Assembly: GCA_037178625.1 (NCBI GenBank)
Contig: CM074133.1
Coordinates: 3,534,001 to 3,598,000, forward strand
Direction: 5' to 3'
DNA: 64,000 nucleotides
From: Skeletonema tropicum
Taxonomy: Eukaryota > Bacillariophyta > Thalassiosirophyceae > Thalassiosirales > Thalassiosiraceae
The translations under genes were made by a program, and so were the position numbers. How positions within the stretch are numbered: the first letter of the stretch is position 1; every line of letters begins with the position of its first letter. Below are positions 51,423-61,344 of this stretch, piece by piece. The notes beneath the pieces are model-generated. The model was not told where the DNA came from, made no database searches, and saw nothing but the letters and a program-made list of their open reading frames with translations.

Positions 51423-52051
51423 AAGATCAGTCCTGGCGAAGGTCAGCTAATAGCTTCGACGAGTCGACGTCGACGAAGTTCGAGACTCAATCCCAGCACT
51501 TACAGTTATGTACAGTCCCGAGCTCATAGAATAGTTCAGGAAATGAATTGTTCTGCAACCACACCCTCGCTCCAATTCTTGATTGAGCCACGTACGGGAA
51601 CATTGGAGCTGCCAGCAAGTACAAAGACACAAAGCAAGAGTGAAAGTCACGAAGAACTACTAGTCTGTCCCAACAGAGCAAGACTCCCATACAGCGAGTT
51701 CCAATACCAGAATGAACATAGACCTCAAGTACCAATAATAATGTATCCCCAGTAGTACCATAAATAAGGTAGAAAATCCTATTTACGTTCCCAAAGAAAC
51801 TTCCGGACCTCCTCGAAAAGCGATCAAAAACTCGCCATATCCCACCACTTCAACGATAGGAATTCCTATCCTAATTCCACTCTAAGGTCTCAGTTATCCA
51901 AAGTCCCAATTCCACCAAGTTGAATTGAAAGATCGTCTTCCCGCCTTCTGCCATCGCTGACGTCTGCTTCTGCACCATGGCTTGCTCATCTCCGCCCGCT
52001 CCCTTTCACACAACTTGTCTACTACGCATATCCAACAAATATATATCCAAG
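51423..52051. other. Intergenic before the thylakoid protein
   Basis: The first part (GATCAGTCCTGGCGAAGGTC and following) resembles 42635-42720. The rest, to 52051, holds the likely promoter and 5' leader of the next gene. No other gene seen. Confidence 0.45.
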
Positions 52052-52699
52052 ATGATGAAGACTATCTTTGCCCTCCTTGCTATCTTTGCGTCGGCTTCTG
52101 CCTTCGTTCCTTCCACATCAGGTGTGTTCATTTTATTGGCTGCGGTGCGGGGATGCGGTGTTAGGCGGTGGTGGAAGCGCTTGGAAATGGCCGACGATTT
52201 GGAATCCCGGAGGCGATGACTCATTATTGGGTCTCCGGCTGCGATATGGCTACTCGGCTGGATACAATAGCCATGCAATACACGCAGCGGACGGAATAAT
52301 TTATTGGAGCATACTGTTCTACGGCGATCAATTACAGTGCTATTACGTGCACAAATTTCATGAAGCAGCCAATTCTCACCTTTATTTTCTTCCCCTTCTT
52401 CCTAAACCCTCTCAACAGCCCCAGTTGTCAAGACCGCCCTCTCAGCCGTCCAACAACCTGATGCCATGAAGACAATTGCCACCGTCGCCGCCGGATTCAC
52501 CCCCGCCCTCCTTTCCTCCTCCGCCGCCATGGCCACCGAGGGAACCAACGAGTGGTTCGGAGTTGACGACTTGCGTCTCCTCGCCGTCCTTTTCGCTGGA
52601 CACTACTTCATCCTTTCCTTGTGGTTGGGACAGTACGGAAATGCTACTGAGGATGATGATGCTGATTTCTTCGGAGAGATTGACTACACTGGAAGGTAA
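52052..52699 (+). CDS. Small plastid/thylakoid membrane protein
   Basis: Two exons, 52052-52121 and 52419-52699, with a 297-bp GT-AG intron; 116 aa. Splicing joins FVPSTS to [17 protein letters not shown]. The N-terminus [20 protein letters not shown] is a classical diatom signal peptide with the ASAFVP cleavage site for plastid import. A second hydrophobic, Ala-rich segment ending [10 protein letters not shown] looks like a thylakoid lumen-type cleavage region. The short mature part has one membrane span ([20 protein letters not shown]) and an acidic tail ([16 protein letters not shown]). Size and layout recall small photosystem subunits such as PsbW, but I cannot assign one. Codon use is strongly biased (many CC-ending codons), as in highly expressed genes. 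Confidence 0.8.
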
Positions 52700-53618
52700 A
52701 TACTTCACTTAACACAAACATATAGTGTGAGGAACATACCAACCAGTTTTACAACTGGCTACACCCCAAATCTCCTCTCTTTATAAAATATCAAGTCAAC
52801 ATCAAATATGTAAACATCCCCAACTATCCCCCTTGGAAAAAACTTCTTCGCCGCACACCATCCAAAAGTAGATGAAGTACATAGCATGGAGTGTTCTTGG
52901 AAGTCATCATTGTGTCTCGATGTGTAACAGCCGACTAATAGGTTGGCATATCGTACACGAGTTGTCTTTCGATAATATCTTGTTAAGTGTTTCTCTATAT
53001 AGTTTTAGGAATGATTGTAATGGGCGGGTTCATTAAATTAAATCTGTCTTAATCTTCCCATTGTGCTCTACCTAGTGCTGCTTGCTTGAGTTTCCAACGC
53101 TGTCTCGCTGTTCAAGTATTGCTAACGCTGTCTTCTCTATCCAGTATAAACCAACGCCCGAAATGTAAGTATGAGGGAATGAAGCCAACTCTGATCCCTG
53201 CTCATGCATTACTTGTGTTGCAGCTTATCGTACTCATCGAGTGATTTTTTACGGTCCCAGAGTGCTGTTTTCTTGGATTTCCCTCCCCTCTTGACTTTTT
53301 CAAGAGTGCTATATATCCATCGATTGACTGAGATACTTCCCTCCAGCAAGGAGCGCATCAACTAAAAGTAAGACAAGAAGGCAACACTCTTCTCTGCCTA
53401 ATACAATGTCTTGGTCATCGATTTCCACCAGTGAAACGAAGAAAAGGGTAGACAACGTGTATGGTGTGAAAAAGCAATTTCTTTTCCAAGAACACATTCA
53501 GAAAACACACAAGACACGCCCTGCAAATCACATAGTCAATCAATATACAGTCTATCTATTCTAACATTCCCTTTCGTTTTATATACTACTAACAATTCCT
53601 CTGACATCATTATCTTTT
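52700..53618. other. Convergent intergenic region
   Basis: 3' flanks of the thylakoid protein (+) and ELOF1 (-). No conserved ORF or repeat recognised over about 900 bp. Confidence 0.45.
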
Positions 53619-54333
53619 TTAATCGGAATCATCATCCGATTCATCCAAACCCAATGTAGCCGTAGTCGCCTTTGGTTTCTTCCCCCCTCCACCACCCGCT
53701 TGTCCCTTTGCAGGTCGTTTCTTACCACCACTCAATCCACTAGACTCCGGTAATCCCTCACTCTCCACACTATCATCATCGTCATAATGATCTTGACTTG
53801 TATCATGTACCACATTCCTCATATTATTCCCACCACCACTTTTTCTGGAATTATTGTTCGCCGAGGAGGCAGGAGCCACCTCCCCCCGCTCGGCAGCCTC
53901 ACAATCATCCAACCATTCACTAAACACATCGATAGGTTCATGTAAGTGATGTATGGGCATGGAGTAGGAGGCAGAGCACATTCGGCAGGAGAGGGAGCCG
54001 GTGCCGTTTTTTAGATCCATTTTGCATTCGACTACTTCGTCTGTGCATTTCATATAATGTTTTCGATGTGTGTGAATGTGAGTGGTTTTTGAAAGGAAAG
54101 AGAGAGGCATGTTGAGAGTGAGAGAGCCGCACTGAATATAGACAACATTGAAAATATAATGGCTACTACTGATCAATTGAAATTTATACCATCCAACAGA
54201 GACAAAAGAGCATACATCACTATAAAATCTAATAGATTGACGCACCATTGGCACAAAAGGGACACTTGAACTGCTTCGCCAAAGTCTGCCTCTTTTTAGT
54301 TTGAACTGGCGCCTTCTTTGCTCGCTTGCCCAT
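53619..54333 (-). CDS. ELOF1: Transcription elongation factor ELOF1
   Basis: Two exons, 54246-54333 and 53619-54040, joined across a 205-bp GT-AG intron; 169 aa. Exon 1 gives MGKRAKKAPVQTKKRQTLAK and FKCPFCAN, exon 2 continues DEVVECKMDLKNGTGSLSCR, MCSASYSMPIHHLHEPIDVF and SEWLDDCE. The zinc ribbon (CPFC ... SCRMC) and the conserved PIxxLxEPIDVFSEWLDDCE end match ELOF1/Elf1, which binds elongating RNA polymerase II in the nucleus. After residue about 85 the protein has an acidic and Lys/Gly-rich tail ending LDESDDDSD, longer than in animals but usual in yeast and protists. It is divergent to MRS copy 20; its upstream region recurs before MRS copies 14 and 21-23, and an exon 1 fragment is found at 58997-59065. 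Confidence 0.93.
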
Positions 54334-54476
54334 TGTAGATTGATGTATTTATTATAGTGTATTTAATGAATGGATAGTTGATCTGAAAGGCAGCGGTGTT
54401 ATGAACTGCACCGGCGTCGATGGTTTCTCTCTGAAAAATGAAAGTTGAAAAAGTACCATAGTGTGGATGGAGCAAT

Positions 54477-54492
54477 GTGACAAAATCACGTG
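54477..54492. promoter_or_regulatory. Box B between ELOF1 and MRS copy 20
   Basis: GTGACAAAATCACGTG, followed by TGTCTGGATACTCGTAAG, in the 393-bp divergent region between the two start codons; 235-250 bp before the ATG of copy 20 and about 145 bp before that of ELOF1. The CACGTG core is a typical bZIP/bHLH site (inference). Confidence 0.6.
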
Positions 54493-54726
54493 TGTCTGGA
54501 TACTCGTAAGTATTCTTGCCGCTGTAGCTCTTTCTAATGATACATAAGTAGGTTAGAGTGAGTAAGCAACGATTCGGCTCACCTACTGGATGATATGAAG
54601 CATGAAGCAACGGCCGACGGCATAATATCTAGTAGGACGTCATAGTAATACAATCTACAATCTATCGTCATCTCGTGATCATCTGCACAACAGCACGGTG
54701 TACCCATTTTACAGCGGTGGTTCAAA

Positions 54727-55640
54727 ATGGGCCAAGATAATTATGTTGTAGCGGTAAACGCATCATACTGTGCTTCCTGCGGCATCGCAGAAATAGATGA
54801 CATCCAATTGAAGAAGTGCACCGCTTGCGATCTCGTCAGATATTGCAGTATTGAATGCCGAAGGGATCATAAATTACAACATGAAGAAGCGTGCATAAAA
54901 AGAGTTGCTGAATTACGTGATGAATTATTATTCAAGCAACCAGAAAGCAGCCATAAGGGGGACTGTCCAATCTGCTTTGTACCATTCTCGCTTGATTTAG
55001 AGAAAGCTACCGTTTATGAATGTTGCAGCAAACGAATTTTTGCAATGGCTGCGGTTGTGCGAATCTGTGGAGGATGATGGAAGGAAGGATTACAAATAAG
55101 TGTCCATTCTGTCGAGAACCGGCGCCCGCAACAAAGGAAGAAAGTGAGAATCGAAAGATGAAACGAGTTGAGGCGAATGATCCAATTGCAATTAAGCGAG
55201 AGGGAGTTGACAAATACAATAAAGGTGATTATAATGGGGCATTGAAGTATTTGAGAAGAGCTGCACAATTGGGGAGTGCCGAAGCACATTGTAGGCTGGC
55301 AGTCATGTATACTTTAGGACATGGCGTTGAGAAGGATATAGAGAAGAAAATACACCATCTTGAGGAGGCAGCTATTGGCGGTCACCCAGATGCTAGATAT
55401 GATCTTGGAATCCATGAGTTAACCAACGACAATCCTGATAGAGCAGTGAAACATTTAGTCATTGCTGCCAAACAAGGACACGATGATTCGATCAAAACGC
55501 TAATGGAAGAATTTAGGAATGGACTAGTTGGCAAAGAGGACCTTGCTGCTGCTCTCCGTGCCCACAAGGAAGCTGTAGATGCAACCAAGAGTCCGCAGAG
55601 GAAGATTGCAGAGGACATACTTTCTCAGGAGGAAAGATAA
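54727..55640 (+). pseudogene. MRS copy 20, frameshifted in a T run
   Basis: Start MGQDNYVVAVNASYCASCG with GGTGGTTCAAAATG context. MYND complete (KCTAC, YCSIEC, HEEAC). In the RING-like finger, ECCSKRI is followed by five T where relatives have three (ATTTGCAATGG), near 55035; the two extra bases shift the frame. The rest is open in the other frame: FCNGCGCANLWRMMEG, CPFCRE, Sel1-like repeats (YLRRAAQLGSAEAHCRL, HLEEAAIGG, AVKHLVIAAKQGHDDSIKTL) to 55640. One lesion only, so young or a sequence error in a homopolymer. Confidence 0.88.
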
Positions 55641-56263
55641 TGTCAAGACCTTCTCACAGTTAAGTTTATCCAGATGTATAGAGAGATGAAGGTTGTATGC
55701 TTTGTAACTACTGATACAATGATAGAAGTACACAACAGAGATACTAGACCGTATGACTTGAAACAGATCTATGTTGTAGCGAGCAGTAAGCTCATATAGT
55801 ATAATATGTAGCCCTAACCCTGCAGTAATGCTGGAATCTTGTAGTACATCGGAGCAGAAAAGATGAGTCGTTAGAACATCATGCAGCTATATAGTCTTGG
55901 CCTCTTGACTGATAAGACCTTGCATCGAGTCTTGACCGATGGCTTACCCGCTCCTAAAACAATGCGGGCAATGTGTGTAAACTGCACCAGCGTCGATGAT
56001 GTCTTGGAAAGAAAAATGCAAGCTAAGCTGTGGACTGTGCGTGGAGGAATGTGACAAAATCACGTGTGCCTGGGTACTCGTATTCTTGCCGCTGTAGCTA
56101 CGTAATACAGCCCAAAGAATGATAGGCTTAGAATGAGTAAGAGAGATTGTATGTTGTTTTGTACGGAGAGCTGGCTGACATGACGGCATAGTATTAATCT
56201 ATCATCATCTTGATCATCTTGCACTTTTCTTAGAATTAGAGTCAGAGGAGGCGGTGGTTCAAA
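55641..56263. other. Flank between MRS copies 20 and 21
   Basis: 3'-flank words of the MRS type (about 55660-55760), inverted words of the 36880-37220 block (55905-55960, e.g. CTTGACTGATAAGACCTTGC), then ELOF1-type upstream sequence with box B at 56051-56066 (GTGACAAAATCACGTG), 213 bp before the original ATG of copy 21. Confidence 0.6.
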
Positions 56264-57149
56264 ATGAGCAAAGCGATTGAATGATGCGGACACAACATCT
56301 TCATTTTGTGCGTCTTGCGGCATCGCAGAAGTTGATGACATCCAACTGAAAAAGTGCACTGCTTGTGATCTCGTTAGATATTGCAGCGATGCATGTCAGA
56401 GAGAACATACATCAGAGCATGTAGAAGACTGCAAGAAGCGGGCGACCGAATTACGTGATGAATTGTTATTCAAGCAACCAGAAGGTACGCATCTCGGTGA
56501 CTGTCCGATCTGCTGCTTGCCCATGCCGCTTGATATTACGAAATCTTCAATAGCGAGTTGTTGCAGTAAATCGATTTGCGACGGCTGCGTTTATGCTGAT
56601 CTTTTGAGGAGGATTGAAGGTAGACTAAAAGATAAGTACGCATTCTGTCGAGAACCGACGCCTGAAACAAAGGAAGGAAGTGACAAACAAAGGATGAAAA
56701 GATTGGAGGCAAACGATCCAGTTGCATTGCGCCGAGAGGGATTTGAACATTACAACAAAGGAGACCATAGCGGTGCATTTGAGTATTGTACAAGAGCTGC
56801 ACAACTGGGAGATGTCGAGGCGCATTATAGACTTGCAATTTTGTATCTTGAGGGGAATGGCGTTGAGAAGGATGAGGAGAAGGCAATACACCATCTGGAA
56901 GAGGCTGCTATTGGCGGTCATCCCAAAGCTAGATGCTTTCTTGGAGGCTATGAATATGAAAATGGCAACACTGAAAGAGCAGTGAAACATTGGATCATAG
57001 CTGCCACTCAGGGAGATGATGATTCGATCAAAACGCTGATGAATCTGTTCAAGAGGGGAGACATCAGCAAAGAGGACCTAGTTACTACGCTTCGCGCACA
57101 CCAGGCAGCTGTGGATGCAACCAAGAGTCCTCAGAGGGAGGTAGCTTAA
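56264..57149 (+). pseudogene. MRS copy 21, 4-bp insertion after the start
   Basis: The conserved ATG at 56264 (MSKAIE) runs into TGA because four bases (AATG in GATTGAATGATGCGG; relatives have GATTGATGCGG) were inserted at about 56280. The rest is one open frame: DADTTSSFCASCG, MYND complete, RING-like CPICCLPMP...SCCSKSICDGC, then KYAFCRE where the first Cys of the last pair is Tyr. Sel1-like repeats are intact (YCTRAAQLGDVEAHYRL, HLEEAAIGG, AVKHWIIAATQGDDDSIKTL) to SPQREVA. In the main frame no ATG precedes the MYND finger; only a TTG at 56277. Likely inactive. Confidence 0.82.
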
Positions 57150-57901
57150 AGAACGTCGTCGAAAATAGCAAGAGTTGTAGCTGGTCGACTTTTACAGCAT
57201 CATTCCGTACCACAAATGCAAATCCAAATCCAATACATCGTTACTGCACGGAAAGGGAAAATACAACATCCAGTTCTTCCCGCAGACATTCTATTCTCAT
57301 GCGTATGCATCATGCATAAGTCTTGAAATTCAAGTTGCAACGTGAGAATACTTTCTCTCAGAGGAAAACTAGGTAGCACAGTACTAAACCAACACATACA
57401 TAATCCCAATCACATCTCAATGACCAGCTTGACTATATTGCCCAAACTTGTCTGTTGCGGTTCTTCCATGCTCAGCGGGCAGAATTAGCACCATACGATT
57501 TTGTTGCCTTGTGAAACGTAGATTAATGTGTTTATTATAGTGTATTTAGTGGATGGATGGATTAGTTTGAAATGGCAGCGGTGTTGGTAGTAGATATGAA
57601 CTGCACCAGCCTTGCACAGCGTCAATGATTGAAAGTGAAAAGCTGAAAGCTGTGGAGGAATGTGACAAAATCACGTTTGTCTGGATACCGTAAGGAATTC
57701 TTGCTGCTGTCGCTACGTGATAAATGAGTCAAAGAATGACGTGCTTAGAGTGAGTATTGTAAGCAAAGAAGATGCAACATACAACATGAACACCTCATGA
57801 ACACCATGCTACATATTATCATCTTGATCACCGTGCTGCATAGCAGCTATTAAAAAATAGAGTCAGAGCACGGTGTACCCATTTTACAGCGGTGGTTCAG
57901 A
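57150..57901. other. Flank between MRS copies 21 and 22
   Basis: About 57180-57500 matches nothing else in the window and has no supported ORF. From about 57515 it follows the ELOF1 upstream region (GTAGATTAATGTGTTTATTATAG, 20+ bp), with a degenerate box B at 57662-57677 (GTGACAAAATCACGTT). Confidence 0.5.
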
Positions 57902-58834
57902 ATGGCCGAAGAGATTGATGCGGACACATCATCATCAAGTTGTTGTGCCTCCTGCGGTATTGCAGAAGTTGATGACATCCAACTGAAAAAGTGCACTGCT
58001 TGCGATCTCGTCAGATATTGCAGTATTAAATGTGAGAGGGATCATAAATCAGAGCACGAAGAAGCGTGCAAGAAGCGGGTAGCTGAATTGCGTGACGAAT
58101 TATTATTCAAGCAACCAGAAGGTACTTCTTATAATCATCTTGGGGACTGTCCGATCTGCATGTTACCTCTGCCACTCGAGCAATCAAAATCTTCCATTAT
58201 GCCATGCTGCAGTAAACCGGTATGCAATGGCTGTATTATAGCTTATTACACCCAAAAATTCGAAGCATCATCATCTCAGAAGGCATCATGCCCATTCTGT
58301 CGAGAACCGACGCCAACAACAGAGAAAGCAATTGAAAAACGAAGGATGAAACGAATACAGGCGAATGATCCAATGGCAATACTCGCCGAAGGATTTAAGC
58401 AATTTACAAAGAAAAACTATGATAAAGCATTCGAGTACTATACAAAAGCTGCACAATTGGGAGATGTGGACGCACATTATAGACTGGCAGATTTGTACAT
58501 TCATGGGCATGGTGTGGAGAAGGACGAGGGAAAGCATATTTACCATCTGGAAGAGGCTGCAATTAGAGGTCATCCAGATGCAAGGAGTAATCTCGCATGT
58601 GCGGAATGGCAAAATGGCAATATTGAGAGAGCAGTGAAACATTGGATCATTGCTGCCGCACAAGGAAATGATGCTTCGATCAAGGTGCTGATGGACGTGT
58701 TCAAGGCGGGATATGTAAGCAAAGAGGACCTTGCGGCTGCTCTCCGTGCACATAAGGCAGCTGTGGATGCAACAAAGAGTTTGCAGAGGGAGGTAGCTGA
58801 AGAACGTCGTCGAAAATGGTCATCTGAGATGTAG
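57902..58834 (+). CDS. MRS copy 22, MYND-RING-Sel1 protein (reference member)
   Basis: Intact, 310 aa, MAEEIDADTSSSSCCASCG. MYND finger with all eight ligands: C15, C18, C31, C34, C40, C44, H52, C56 (C-x2-C-x12-C-x2-C-x5-C-x3-C-x7-H-x3-C). A linker LRDELLFKQPEG leads to a RING-like finger at about 85-140: CPICMLPLP, PCCSKPVCNGC, CPFCRE. From about 165 Sel1-like helix-turn-helix repeats follow: AFEYYTKAAQLGDVDAHYRL, then LYIHGHGVEKDEGKHIYHLE, then AVKHWIIAAAQGNDASIKVL, then SKEDLAAALRAHKAAVDA. No signal peptide or membrane span, so cytosolic or nuclear. MYND and Sel1 parts bind proteins; a RING-like finger may bind an E2 enzyme (inference). The upstream region derives from the ELOF1 side. Confidence 0.9.
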   Translation: MAEEIDADTSSSSCCASCGIAEVDDIQLKKCTACDLVRYCSIKCERDHKSEHEEACKKRVAELRDELLFKQPEGTSYNHLGDCPICMLPLPLEQSKSSIMPCCSKPVCNGCIIAYYTQKFEASSSQKASCPFCREPTPTTEKAIEKRRMKRIQANDPMAILAEGFKQFTKKNYDKAFEYYTKAAQLGDVDAHYRLADLYIHGHGVEKDEGKHIYHLEEAAIRGHPDARSNLACAEWQNGNIERAVKHWIIAAAQGNDASIKVLMDVFKAGYVSKEDLAAALRAHKAAVDATKSLQREVAEERRRKWSSEM

Positions 58835-59457
58835 AAACAGAGTGTGCGCTGTGCTGAATGTATATTACCATAGACCTTATTATAACAGGAATTTGATCAT
58901 GACGTGATACATCATCCGATAGAGACAAACCAAAGAGCACATATCACATGGATAATAAAATCTATTTTCTTAACACTGGCAAAAAGTTTTAGGGTTCTTG
59001 AACTGCTTCGCCAGAGTCTGCCTCTTTTTAGGTTGACCTGGCGCCTTCGTTGCTCGCTTGCCCATTGTCCGTCAATTGATATGCTTAGATCGTGAATTTC
59101 AGCGGTTGATATATTAACTGCACCAGCGTCGATGACTTTCTGAAAACTGTAGTGAGATGAAAGAGAGACTGAAGCTGTGGACTGTGGAGAGGTGACAAAA
59201 TCACTTGTGTCTGGGTAGATAGTAGATTCTCTATTTCTTGTAACTGCATGTCGCTGACGCAAGAATGACATGCTTTTAGAAGTGAGTAAACGTGTGGCAT
59301 GATGTTTATTCATGCATCATTGACAGCACGGCGCGGAAGCAGGCAATGTTATTAATTGTACAGAGCTGGCCGACGGCATAGTAATACACAACAACTATCA
59401 TCATCTTGATCATCTTGCATTTAGCTAGAGAATTAGAGGCAGAGGCGGTGTTTCAAA
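58835..59457. other. Flank between MRS copies 22 and 23
   Basis: Contains the ELOF1 exon 1 fragment on the minus strand (58997-59065) and, at 59192-59207, a degenerate box B (GTGACAAAATCACTTG), 266 bp before the ATG of copy 23. This segment reproduces the ELOF1/MRS divergent promoter. Confidence 0.65.
58997..59065 (-). pseudogene. ELOF1 exon 1 fragment
   Basis: Reads MGKRATKAPGQPKKRQTLAK then QFK, nearly the same as residues 1-23 of ELOF1 at 54333, with the same ATG surroundings; the zinc-ribbon CPFC is lost (NPKTF). No exon 2 nearby. It was carried along when MRS copy 23's upstream region was duplicated. Confidence 0.88.
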
Positions 59458-60348
59458 ATGAGCGAAGTGATTTTTGTGGACACAACATCATGTTGTGCCA
59501 ACTGCGGCATTGCAGAAGTTGATGACATCCAACTGAAAAAGTGCACTGCTTGCGATCTCGTTCGATATTGTAGCGATGAGTGTCAGAAGGATCATAAATC
59601 AGAGCACGAAGAAGCGTGCCGAAATCGAGCGGCCGAATTACGAGATGAATTATTATTCAAACAACCAGAAAGCACCCACCGTGGGGACTGCCCAATTTGC
59701 TATTTACCTATGCCGCTTGATAATAAGAAATCTACATTTGCGACGTGCTGCAGTAAATTCATTTGCAATGGCTGCGTTTATGCTGATCTTCTGAGGATGG
59801 GGGATGGAGTGCTTAAACACTCGTGCGCATTCTGTCGAGAACCTTCGCTTGTCACAAGAGAGCAAAATTACAAACAAAGGATGAAAAGAGTTGAGGCAAA
59901 CAATCCAGTTGCATTGCGCCGAGAGGGAAATGACGAATACGCTAAAGGAAATTATAGTGGGGCATTTGAGTATTGGACAAAGGCTGCTGAATTGGGAGAT
60001 GCAGAGGCGCATTTTAAATTGGCAGGAATGTATCAATATGGGGAAGGTGTTGAGCAGGATAAGGGGAAGGCAATGTACCACGCAGAAGAGGCAGCCATCG
60101 GCGGTCATCCCACAGCTAGATTTCTTCTCGGGTACTACGAATATGAAGACGGCAATTTTGACAGGGTAGTAAAACATTTCGTCATTGCTGCCACTCAGGG
60201 TTATGACGGCTCAATCAAACCGCTGATGAATGCATTCAAATTGGGATTGATGGGAAAAGAGGACCTTGCTGCTGCTCTCCGTGCACACAAGGCTGCAGTA
60301 GATGCAACCAAGAGTCCACAGAGAAAGATTGCCAACGCCTTCTTTTGA
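59458..60348 (+). CDS. MRS copy 23, MYND-RING-Sel1 protein
   Basis: Intact, 296 aa, MSEVIFVDTTSCCANCG with the GTTTCAAAATG context. MYND: CANCG...KCTAC...YCSDEC...HEEAC. RING-like: CPICYLPMP...TCCSKFICNGC...CAFCRE. Sel1-like repeats: AFEYWTKAAELGDAEAHFKL, HAEEAAIGG, VVKHFVIAATQGYDGSIKPL, LRAHKAAVDATKS. The middle part (SLVTREQNYKQRMKRVEANN) resembles copy 14, the C-terminus copy 16; a mosaic pattern. 3' flank is the inverted dioxygenase-type flank (60370-60610). Confidence 0.89.
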   Translation: MSEVIFVDTTSCCANCGIAEVDDIQLKKCTACDLVRYCSDECQKDHKSEHEEACRNRAAELRDELLFKQPESTHRGDCPICYLPMPLDNKKSTFATCCSKFICNGCVYADLLRMGDGVLKHSCAFCREPSLVTREQNYKQRMKRVEANNPVALRREGNDEYAKGNYSGAFEYWTKAAELGDAEAHFKLAGMYQYGEGVEQDKGKAMYHAEEAAIGGHPTARFLLGYYEYEDGNFDRVVKHFVIAATQGYDGSIKPLMNAFKLGLMGKEDLAAALRAHKAAVDATKSPQRKIANAFF

Positions 60349-60359
60349 TAGGGGGGTAG

Positions 60360-60710
60360 ATAATGCCTTTTACGTTATGGAGGTAATAAGCTTTGTAACC
60401 ATAATGATAGAAGTATACAACAGACAGAGATACTCTTATTCGACCTCGAATGGATAATCATTTGTGCCTGGGATCGATCAAACGCAGCACTTCGAAAATG
60501 AAAGTATAATTATATCGTGTTTGCTGCAGTTATTCACAATCATTCCACTCAATTACATTAATCATATTCAAGAGTCAGCGCAGCCGGAAAGTTGTGCACA
60601 TCTCCAGTTGTCTTGTGAAACGTAGATAGATTGGAGTATTTAAAAAATTATGCATTTAATGGATGGATTGGTTTGAAATGACAGCGGTGATGGTACTTAG
60701 GATGAACTGC
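60360..60710. repeat. Inverted dioxygenase/ELOF1-type flanks behind copy 23
   Basis: 60370-60610 is the inverted form of 35190-35440 (words GGATAATCATTTGTGCCTGG, GATCGATCAAACGCAGCACT, CTGCAGTTATTCACAATCAT, AGCGCAGCCGGAAAGTTGTG). From 60612 (GTGAAACGTAGATAGATTGG) ELOF1-type upstream sequence begins but leads to no further MRS gene. Confidence 0.75.
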
Positions 60711-61344
60711 ACCAGCGTTAACGCTATGTACCAGAGTCCTTATTCGTCCTTATTTTTGTCAAATAGCAGAACTCTGCTTGTAGTAGCCCGATTTTAATGA
60801 TTCCAAGAGCAGTATTATTCTCAGCAGGGTAGTAGTGAATAGTACGCCTAATATTATGCCGTAATTACAGTGCCAACAGCCGATAGGAAGGGTATTGCTG
60901 TCTCACGGTGTGTCGGCTTCTACGTGAAAACCGCTAGTAAATAACCATTGGCTATGTATGGTTCGTACGTAGGAAACTTGTAAAAGCACCTTTTAGTACA
61001 TACTAGCCTCGCTGACGCTCGTCGGGTTTTCGTGTCCCCCCCTGAACAATCAAATCTAAGCCAATATCAAAGAAAGAGTCAATCGAAAATCACAGGTAGA
61101 CTTGGCCCGCACGAAATCGGATCTCGTCACACCTGTCTTTCTCCTTCTCTTTCTTCCGGCTTCTCGCATCGCTCTGGTCGTTAGGGACAGACAGAAGGGA
61201 TGTTGAGAGAGAGAGAACAGCCATGGACATTGTTCATCAAGCACCAATATCGTGTAGAACAATCCTATAGCTGTTCATCTTTTTTATTGCTGCCATGTCG
61301 GTCCGTACCAGCAGTAGTCATTTAAAAGTCAGCATAGTAAATCT
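60711..61344. other. Intergenic, no gene recognised
   Basis: Nothing supported on either strand in about 630 bp. Sequence character changes after 61050, toward the retroelement-like part. Confidence 0.4.

Noticed and set aside
52068..52469. Plus-strand ORF across the intron of the thylakoid protein
   Set aside because: It overlaps exon 1 in another frame and reads through the GT-AG intron; the spliced product has clear targeting and membrane features instead.
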